Assembly (NCBI GenBank): GCA_009787685.1
Contig: WQSV01000032.1
Span: 1-11,207 of the forward strand
Direction: 5' to 3'
DNA: 11,207 bases
DNA from: Bacillota bacterium
GTDB taxonomy: Bacteria > Bacillota > Clostridia > Christensenellales > Pumilibacteraceae
The position numbers and the translations under genes were made by a program. The stretch's first letter is position 1, and every line of letters starts with the position of its first letter. Shown here piece after piece: positions 6,251 through 11,207 of this stretch. The notes below the pieces were generated by a model that was not told the DNA's origin, did not search any database, and saw nothing but the letters and a program-made list of their open reading frames with translations.

Positions 6251-7576
6251 ATGGATTTAACACCAAAACAAATAGTAGCAGAACTAGATAAACATATCAT
6301 TGGGCAACACGAAGCAAAACGTGCTGTTGCGGTTGCGCTCAGAAATCGTTACCGCAGAAGTCTTCTTGATGAAGACATGCGTGATGAAATAACTCCAAAA
6401 AATATCATCATGAAAGGGCCAACAGGAGTTGGAAAAACAGAAATTGCAAGGCGATTGGCAAAAATAGTCAAAGCACCTTTTATCAAAGTCGAAGCAACAA
6501 AGTTCACGGAAGTGGGCTATGTTGGTCGAGACGTTGAAAGCATGATTCGTGACCTTGCGGAAACGGCAATTCGTCTTGTCAAGGAAGAAAAATATGCTGA
6601 GGTTCAAGAAAAAGCAAAAGCCGAAGCGGAGAGAAAAATCTCAAAAATTCTTTTCGACATTCAAAAAGCTGACCCAAACAAAGACATCATTGACGAGAGA
6701 ACTCTTCGTGACACAATTCTTGAAGACCTCAAAGCGGGGAAGTATAACGAAACGACAATCGAAATCGAAGTCGTTGAAGCTCCAAAAACAATGGAACTAA
6801 TGCCGGGAATGGGTGCTGCGATTAATATCGGTGATATCTTCGGTGGCATGGGAATGAAACAACCAAGAAAGAAGCGCAAAATGCGTGTAGTCGATGCAAT
6901 CAAAGCCGTCATCATTGAAGAGAGCGAAAAGTATATTGACAAAGAAAGCATCAACGCTGAAGCAATCCATCGTGCTGAACAAAACGGCATCATTTTCATT
7001 GATGAAATCGACAAAATCGCATCATCAAGAAGTAGTCTCAAAGGTGGACCAGATGTGTCTAGAGAGGGAGTTCAGCGCGATATTCTTCCAATTGTCGAAG
7101 GTTCAACCGTCATGACGAAATATGGTGCAATCAAAACGGACTATATTCTTTTCATCGCGTCAGGTGCGTTCCACATCACTTCTGTTCAAGATCTTATCCC
7201 AGAGTTGCAAGGACGTTTCCCAGTGTTGGTCGAGTTGCAATCTCTTGGAATAAAAGAATTTTCACAAATTTTAACCAACACTCAAACTTCAATAACAAAG
7301 CAATACACCGCATTGCTTGAAAAAGACAATGTCAACATCAAATTCAGCCAAGATGGTATTGAGCAAATTGCAGAAATTGCGTTCACTGAAAATGAAACAA
7401 AAGAAGACATCGGCGCAAGACGACTGCATACTTTGATGGAAAGACTTCTTGAGGATCTTTCTTTCAATGCAGGAGGAGATCACCCAGCAATGAGCGTCAA
7501 AATAGACAAAAAATTTGTCGAAAAAGAACTCTCAAAGCAAGTCAAGAACTTGAATTTGAGAAAGTATATTTTGTAG
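6251..7576 (+). CDS. hslU: HslU (ClpY) ATPase subunit of HslUV protease
   Basis: HslU is the hexameric AAA+ unfoldase that recognises, unfolds and translocates substrates into HslV. The 441-residue protein (E. coli: 443) has Walker A GPTGVGKT (56-63), the pore loop GYVG (89-92), an inserted I domain of roughly residues 110-230, Walker B IIFIDEID (247-254), an arginine-finger candidate R322 in ELQGRFPV, and a sensor-2 motif GARRLHTLMERLLEDL (388-403). It ends in the canonical C-terminal tail LRKYIL, which docks into HslV. A Gly/Met-rich stretch (MPGMGAAINIGDIFGGMGM, 184-202) lies in the I domain, as is common in the family. AGAGGT (6241-6246) provides a ribosome site before ATG 6251. It most likely shares the hslV transcript, unless the intervening repeat separates them. 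Confidence 0.98.
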   Translation: MDLTPKQIVAELDKHIIGQHEAKRAVAVALRNRYRRSLLDEDMRDEITPKNIIMKGPTGVGKTEIARRLAKIVKAPFIKVEATKFTEVGYVGRDVESMIRDLAETAIRLVKEEKYAEVQEKAKAEAERKISKILFDIQKADPNKDIIDERTLRDTILEDLKAGKYNETTIEIEVVEAPKTMELMPGMGAAINIGDIFGGMGMKQPRKKRKMRVVDAIKAVIIEESEKYIDKESINAEAIHRAEQNGIIFIDEIDKIASSRSSLKGGPDVSREGVQRDILPIVEGSTVMTKYGAIKTDYILFIASGAFHITSVQDLIPELQGRFPVLVELQSLGIKEFSQILTNTQTSITKQYTALLEKDNVNIKFSQDGIEQIAEIAFTENETKEDIGARRLHTLMERLLEDLSFNAGGDHPAMSVKIDKKFVEKELSKQVKNLNLRKYIL

Positions 7577-7584
7577 AAATAGAT

Positions 7585-7662
7585 TTACCAAAGAGCAAAA
7601 TCAACAAGTTAGAAGAATTTGATTATTCAATAAATGGTGCATACTTTGTGACAATATTCTGA
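7585..7662 (+). pseudogene. Remnant of a RAYT (REP-associated tyrosine transposase) N-terminus
   Basis: Between hslU and hisS one frame reads LPKSKINKLEEF then DYSINGAYFVTIF and a TGA stop (7660-7662). This closely resembles the N-terminal motif of RAYT / Y1-transposase-family proteins as I recall it (a basic stretch, then a YDYS.NG.YFVTICT motif that opens the HUH fold). Only about 25 codons remain: no HUH motif, no catalytic Tyr, no start codon or ribosome site. It is best read as debris of an insertion. The match is short and from memory, so chance similarity is possible, but the DYS.NGAYFVTI string is distinctive. The window also carries several palindromic repeats of the kind RAYTs are associated with in other bacteria. 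Confidence 0.6.
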
Positions 7663-7680
7663 ATTTTAAATTTAAAAACC

Positions 7681-8889
7681 ATGATAAACATTCCAAAAGG
7701 GACAAAGGACTTGCTTCCTCAAAATAGCCACAAATGGCATGAAATTGAAAGCATTGCAAGAGATGTTGCAAGAGTTTTTAATTGTCATGAAATTCGAACA
7801 CCAATTTTTGAACACACCGAGCTTTTCACGCGTTCTCTTGGAGATGAAGCTGAAGTTGTTTCAAAGCAAATGTATACCTTTCTTGACAAAGCGAACAGAT
7901 CGCTCACTTTGAAACCCGAGGGAACAGCACCAGTTGCAAGAAGCTTTGTTGAAAACAATCTCGGCGAGTTTGGACTTCCTCAAAAAATGTATTACATTTC
8001 TCCAATATTCCGCTATGAAAATCCACAAGCAGGAAGACTGAGGCAACATCATCAATTTGGAATTGAGTTCTATGGCTCACCCAGTCCGTATGCTGACGCG
8101 GAAGTAATACTTTTAGCAAAAAAGTTCTTAAATAAGTGTGGAGTAACGACAAATTTGACTCTCAACAATATTGGTTGTGTGGCTTGCAGAACGGAATATA
8201 ACAACGAACTTAAAAAACAACTTAAAAAACAAAGAGAGTGTCTCTGTGGGCTTTGCCAAAATCGTCTTAACAAGAACACTCTTCGAATACTAGACTGCAA
8301 ATCACCCATTTGCCAAGGCATCATCAAAGACGCTCCAAAAATTTCAAAATTCGTTTGCACTGATTGCAAAACGCATTTTAACAAGCTGACTGATATTTTG
8401 AAGAATGAAAAAATCGATTTCACAATAGATGACAATGTTGTTCGGGGACTCGACTACTATTCAAAAACAGTTTTTGAATTTGCAGGACCAGATGGTATGG
8501 CAATTTGTGGTGGTGGAAGGTATGACGGAATGGTTGAAGAACTCGGAGGGAAAAATGTTCCATGCGTCGGCTTCGGAGTTGGAATCGAAAGAATACTCCT
8601 AGCAGCGGAAAAAGAAGGAAGAGAGTTTGAGCAAAAAACAGTTGACTACTATATTGCATCACTCTCACCCGAACAACTAGACTATTGCTTCGACCTTGCT
8701 CAAAAGTTGCGCAAAAAGGGAGTTAGCTGTGAGGTCGACTTGATGCACCGTTCTCTAAAAGCCCAACTAAAATTTGCCGACAAAATCAAAGCAAAGTATT
8801 CAATAGTTGTTGGCGAAGACGAGGTGAAAAGTGGTGTATTGAAAAAGAAAAACATGCAAACAGGCGAAACAAGTATCATGAGTGAATAG
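7681..8889 (+). CDS. hisS: Histidyl-tRNA synthetase with Cys-rich insertion, short C-terminus
   Basis: HisRS charges tRNA-His with histidine. The 402-residue class II enzyme shows IPKGTKDLLP at its N-terminus, LKPEGTAPVAR (77-87), motif 2 YYISPIFRYENPQAGRLRQHHQ (104-125), the His-specific RGLDYYSKTVFEF (255-267) and motif 3 with GGGRYDGM and GVGIERI (277-305). Between motif 2 and the His-specific motif is an insertion with nine cysteines (166, 169, 187, 189, 192, 206, 211, 226, 229), mostly CxxC-type pairs, probably a zinc-binding module; similar insertions are known from clostridial HisRS. The anticodon-binding domain stops at MQTGETSIMSE, roughly 12-17 residues short of usual family ends, because the sequence runs into a repeat element. 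No Shine-Dalgarno is visible before ATG 7681 (preceding bases TTTAAATTTAAAAACC); the start rests on homology. Confidence 0.95.
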   Translation: MINIPKGTKDLLPQNSHKWHEIESIARDVARVFNCHEIRTPIFEHTELFTRSLGDEAEVVSKQMYTFLDKANRSLTLKPEGTAPVARSFVENNLGEFGLPQKMYYISPIFRYENPQAGRLRQHHQFGIEFYGSPSPYADAEVILLAKKFLNKCGVTTNLTLNNIGCVACRTEYNNELKKQLKKQRECLCGLCQNRLNKNTLRILDCKSPICQGIIKDAPKISKFVCTDCKTHFNKLTDILKNEKIDFTIDDNVVRGLDYYSKTVFEFAGPDGMAICGGGRYDGMVEELGGKNVPCVGFGVGIERILLAAEKEGREFEQKTVDYYIASLSPEQLDYCFDLAQKLRKKGVSCEVDLMHRSLKAQLKFADKIKAKYSIVVGEDEVKSGVLKKKNMQTGETSIMSE

Positions 8890-8970
8890 TTCACAGCGAA
8901 TAGTTATTGTCAGTTTTTAAGAGATTAACATTAACTATCACTATCAGTTATTCACTATTCGTTATTCACT
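8881..8970. repeat. Palindromic GTGAATA element filling the hisS-rseC gap
   Basis: The element begins with AGTGAATAG, whose GAATAG provides the last sense codon and TAG stop of hisS, and ends ATTCGTTATTCACT five bases before the next ATG. Outer arms are complementary: 8 of the first 8 positions and 18 of the first 30 pair. The right arm contains TATTCACTATTCGTTATTC (8949-8967), whose exact 19-base reverse complement occurs in the left arm of the 10738 element (10748-10766). The central part (about 8911-8940) is AT-rich, with TTTTTAA and ending AACTATCAC, resembling the core-to-arm junction at 10738. Confidence 0.75.
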
Positions 8971-8975
8971 AAATT

Positions 8976-9380
8976 ATGACAGAAACTTGCACCATAAAAA
9001 AAGTCAAAGGTAACTTTGCTTATATTGAAGTGAAGAAACACTCGGGTTGTCCAGAATGTCGTTCGTGCCTTTATGGCACGGAAGAGACTCTTGTCATGCC
9101 CGCTCTTATGGACATCACTTGCAAAGAAGGAGACACTGCTCAAGTCGAAATGCCAAAAAAACAATATGTTGTCGGGCCCTTTATGTTCTTTGGCTTTTTT
9201 TTAATTCTTTTCATAATCGGACTTTTCGTTGGGCGCGCAATCAATTCCCATATGGAATGGGTGATGGTGATCGGAGGCTTCGTTGGTGGAATTTTTGGAC
9301 TGCTCACCGCTCACATTTTCAATCGTCTAATCAAAAACAACAAGAAATATATGCCAGTTGTGACTGGTGTCTATGATTAA
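8976..9380 (+). CDS. RseC/MucC-family membrane protein
   Basis: This 134-residue protein has the layout of the RseC/MucC family: a small N-terminal beta domain starting MTETCTIKKVKGNFAYIEV, a cysteine cluster C25-x2-C28-x2-C31 (HSGCPECRSC) with an additional Cys at position 5, then two transmembrane helices at about 66-87 and 94-117, separated by a short polar turn (NSHMEW) and followed by a basic tail. In proteobacteria RseC relatives take part in reducing the iron-sulfur regulator SoxR or in sigma-E control, often beside rnf genes. No rnf, sigma or anti-sigma gene is nearby here, so the role is open; metal or Fe-S binding at the Cys cluster is plausible. The nearest neighbour with a related theme is the cysteine desulfurase gene at 10843. 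No Shine-Dalgarno precedes ATG 8976; the repeat element ends five bases upstream. It is flanked by repeat elements on both sides. Confidence 0.75.
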   Translation: MTETCTIKKVKGNFAYIEVKKHSGCPECRSCLYGTEETLVMPALMDITCKEGDTAQVEMPKKQYVVGPFMFFGFFLILFIIGLFVGRAINSHMEWVMVIGGFVGGIFGLLTAHIFNRLIKNNKKYMPVVTGVYD

Positions 9381-9393
9381 AAAATTTTACAAA

Positions 9394-9478
9394 AGTGAAG
9401 AATGAAGAATGAGGGGTGAAGGTGAGGTTAAAATATTTTTAACAACATCTTTGCTCTTCGCTCTAATCTCTTCACACT
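9394..9478. repeat. Palindromic GTGAAGA element between rseC-like gene and glyA
   Basis: The left arm is a run of GTGAAGAATGAAGAATGAG-type units starting at 9394. The right arm, read in reverse complement, is GTGAAGAGATTAGAGCGAAG. The outer 7 bases pair perfectly (GTGAAGA 9395-9401 with TCTTCAC 9469-9475); inner pairing is patchy. The core holds a perfect 7-bp palindrome, GTTAAAA-TAT-TTTTAAC (9427-9443), followed by AACA, which corresponds to the GTTA...ACAACA core of the other copies in shortened form. The glyA ribosome site AAGGAG (9482-9487) lies just outside. Confidence 0.6.
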
Positions 9479-9491
9479 AATAAGGAGAAAA

Positions 9492-10730
9492 ATGGAACTA
9501 AATCTAATCAAAAAACACGACCCAGAACTTCACGCGTCACTAGTGCGTGAACTTGAGCGCCAACAAGGTAATCTTGAACTAATTGCATCGGAAAACTTTG
9601 TTTCAGAGGCTGTAATGGCTGTTGCTGGCACTCATCTTACAAACAAGTATGCAGAGGGCTATCCAGCAAAGCGTTACTACGGCGGGTGTGAATTCGTTGA
9701 TGAAGCAGAAAATCTTGCAATAGAAAGAGCAAAAAAACTCTTTAACTGCAACTTCGCTAATGTTCAACCGCATTCTGGAGCGAATGCTAACATGGGAGTG
9801 TTTCTCGCTCTTGTCAACCCCGGCGACACTGTGCTTGGAATGGATTTGTCTCATGGCGGACATCTAACGCATGGTTGCCCAGTCAATTTCTCAGGACTTG
9901 TCTATAATGCGGTTCATTATGGAGTTGACCCAGAAACAGAAACAATTGACTATGATGAAGTCGAAAGAATCGCAATTGAGAAAAAACCAAAAATGATTAT
10001 TTGTGGGGCAAGCGCGTATTCAAGAATCATTGATTTCAAAAGATTGCGTGAAATTGCAGACAAAGTCGGAGCATACTTATTCGCTGACATCGCCCACATC
10101 GCGGGTCTTATTGCAACTGGATTGCACCCATCTTCAATCCCATATGCCCACGTTTCAACAACAACAACCCACAAAACTCTTCGCGGACCACGTGGCGGAA
10201 TGATCATGACAAACGATGAAGCGATTGCCCAAAAAATAAACAAAGCAATTTTTCCGGGACTCCAAGGTGGCCCGTTAATGCACATTATCGCCGCAAAAGC
10301 AACAGCGTTTAAAGAAGCCCTTGAGCCGTCATTCAAAGCGTATCAAGAACAAGTTCTAAAAAATGCTCAGGCATTAGCAGGGGCACTCACGAAAGAGGGC
10401 ATCAAACTAGTATCAAACGGAACCGACAACCATCTCCTTCTTGTTGACTTGACTCAAAACGGAGTGACTGGAAAAGAGATTGAACATCTTCTTGACGAGT
10501 GTAGCATCACTGTCAACAAAAACACTGTTCCAAAAGAAACTCGTTCACCATTTGTCACAAGCGGAATTCGCATCGGAACTCCAGCAATGACAAGCCGTGG
10601 GATGAAAGAAAAAGAAATGGAAATCATCGGTTCATTAATTGCAAGAGTCATCAAAGAAGGTGTTAGCGCAAAAGATGAAGTCAAAAAAGAAGTCGCGAAG
10701 TTGGTCAAAGGATTTCCACTAAAATATTAA
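9492..10730 (+). CDS. glyA: Serine hydroxymethyltransferase
   Basis: SHMT interconverts serine and glycine with tetrahydrofolate and methylenetetrahydrofolate, using PLP, and is the main source of one-carbon units. The 412-residue protein matches the bacterial family over its full length: ELIASENFVSEAVM (29-42), LTNKYAEGYPAKRYYGG (49-65), QPHSGANAN (92-100), GMDLSHGGHLTHG (116-128), FADIAHIAGL (197-206), and the PLP-lysine motif STTTTHKTLRGPRGG with K228 (E. coli K229). The end, LVKGFPLKY, is complete. AAGGAG (9482-9487) lies 4 bases before ATG 9492, a clear ribosome site. Palindromic repeat elements bound the gene on both sides, so it may be transcribed from a promoter I could not identify or by read-through. 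The methylenetetrahydrofolate it makes is the methyl source for TrmFO. Confidence 0.98.
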   Translation: MELNLIKKHDPELHASLVRELERQQGNLELIASENFVSEAVMAVAGTHLTNKYAEGYPAKRYYGGCEFVDEAENLAIERAKKLFNCNFANVQPHSGANANMGVFLALVNPGDTVLGMDLSHGGHLTHGCPVNFSGLVYNAVHYGVDPETETIDYDEVERIAIEKKPKMIICGASAYSRIIDFKRLREIADKVGAYLFADIAHIAGLIATGLHPSSIPYAHVSTTTTHKTLRGPRGGMIMTNDEAIAQKINKAIFPGLQGGPLMHIIAAKATAFKEALEPSFKAYQEQVLKNAQALAGALTKEGIKLVSNGTDNHLLLVDLTQNGVTGKEIEHLLDECSITVNKNTVPKETRSPFVTSGIRIGTPAMTSRGMKEKEMEIIGSLIARVIKEGVSAKDEVKKEVAKLVKGFPLKY

Positions 10731-10737
10731 TTGCTTC

Positions 10738-10833
10738 AGTGAATAGCGAATAACGAATAGTGAATAGTGTCGGTTAGAATTTTTTAATTAAATTTTACAA
10801 CAACTATTCACTATTTGATATTCAATATTCACT
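10738..10833. repeat. Best-preserved palindromic GTGAATA element (glyA-nifS gap)
   Basis: Two 31-base arms, 10738-10768 and 10803-10833, are inverted repeats with 27 of 31 positions complementary and no gaps. Each is made of 7-8 base units (AGTGAATA, GCGAATA, ACGAATA, GTGAATA). The 34-base interior (10769-10802) contains the AT-rich core shared with the hslV-hslU copy, beginning GGTTAGAATTTTTTAATT and ending ACAACA. The element starts 7 bases after the glyA stop and ends 9 bases before the next ATG. As RNA or cruciform it would form a long AU-rich hairpin. There is no GC-rich stem with a U-tail, so it is not a standard terminator. Confidence 0.85.
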
Positions 10834-10842
10834 AAAAAAACT

Positions 10843-11207
10843 ATGAACAAACGAATCACAACAAACAAAATATACATGGACTGTGCAGCAACAACCCCAG
10901 TGTCAAAAAGTGTTTTTGACGCCATGACCCCCTATTTCATGGAAGAATTCGGGAACGCAAACAGTCTGCATTCGTTTGGGAGAGATGCTGCAGCGACACT
11001 CAAAACAGCAAGAGAAAAAATCGCGTCATTAATTGGCTCGCATCCAAGCGAAATCTATTTCACCTCAGGCGGAGTTGAGTGTCTCAATTGGGCACTAAAA
11101 GGCATAGCGACGGCAAAGCGTGACAAAGGTAATCACATCATAACAAGTGCATTTGAACATCATGCCCATGTCAAAGCGTGCAAAACGCTTGAACAAGAAG
11201 GTTTTGA
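10843..11207 (+). CDS. Cysteine desulfurase (NifS/IscS family), N-terminal part
   Basis: The reading frame stays open from ATG 10843 to the window end, giving the first 121 residues of a PLP enzyme that takes sulfur from cysteine for Fe-S clusters, thiolated tRNA or cofactors. Motifs fit the class V aminotransferase fold: IYMDCAATTPVS (10-21), FGNANSLHSFGRDA (36-49), AREKIASLIG (56-65), FTSGGVECLNWALKG (73-87) and TSAFEHHAHV (101-110) with H106, the residue that stacks on PLP. The phosphate-binding Thr of the usual SGGTE / SGATE motif is Val78, an unusual change. The catalytic Lys and mobile Cys loop lie outside the window, so NifS, IscS or another branch cannot be decided. No Shine-Dalgarno is seen; the start follows a repeat element and ACTAAAAAAACT. 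Confidence 0.9.
   Translation, partial: MNKRITTNKIYMDCAATTPVSKSVFDAMTPYFMEEFGNANSLHSFGRDAAATLKTAREKIASLIGSHPSEIYFTSGGVECLNWALKGIATAKRDKGNHIITSAFEHHAHVKACKTLEQEGF

Noticed and set aside
10738..10833. Intrinsic terminator after glyA
   Set aside because: The stem is long but AT-rich, the loop is 34 bases, and no U-run follows the 3' arm. The same structure occurs just before start codons and between co-functioning genes (hslV-hslU region), so a repeat family explains it better.

Overview
The window is an AT-rich bacterial chromosome segment with standard-code housekeeping genes, all on the + strand. The gene content and order (topA, trmFO, hslV, hslU), the Cys-rich insertion in HisRS, the HslV propeptide and the lipobox lipoprotein point to a member of the Bacillota, probably an uncultured Clostridia- or Bacilli-like lineage. 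No closer placement is possible from the sequence alone.

Layout. Positions 1-313 hold no gene: a good sigma-A-type promoter (32-60) is followed by a long leader with four phased TGTCCYCCRA repeats. Next come topA (DNA topoisomerase I), a stand-alone E2-acyltransferase-like protein lacking the catalytic His, a small lipoprotein, and trmFO (tRNA m5U54 methyltransferase), whose start overlaps the lipoprotein gene. A strong extended -10 promoter then precedes hslV and hslU, which encode the two subunits of one ATP-dependent protease. After hslU lies a short decayed fragment resembling the N-terminus of a REP-associated tyrosine transposase (RAYT). It is followed by hisS (histidyl-tRNA synthetase), an RseC/MucC-like membrane protein, glyA (serine hydroxymethyltransferase) and the first 121 codons of a cysteine desulfurase that runs off the window.

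The feature that ordinary gene annotation would miss is a family of intergenic palindromic elements of about 70-100 bp. Candidates lie at 3479-3523 (half), 5457-5527, 6155-6227, 8881-8970, 9394-9478 and 10738-10833. The clearer copies have an AT-rich core (GTTA-A/G-AATTTTTTAA...ACAACA) flanked by two complementary arms built of short tandem units such as GTGAATA. Arm sequence differs between loci, but the two arms of a locus resemble each other. They fill most of the longer gene gaps. One supplies the last codons and stop of hisS, which appears C-terminally shortened, and two end just before start codons that lack a Shine-Dalgarno sequence. With the RAYT remnant, this suggests a mobile or recombination-generated hairpin repeat family; the link to RAYT is inference.

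Compared with the topA-trmFO-xerC-hslV-hslU-codY order known from Bacilli, xerC and codY are absent here and two unrelated genes sit between topA and trmFO.
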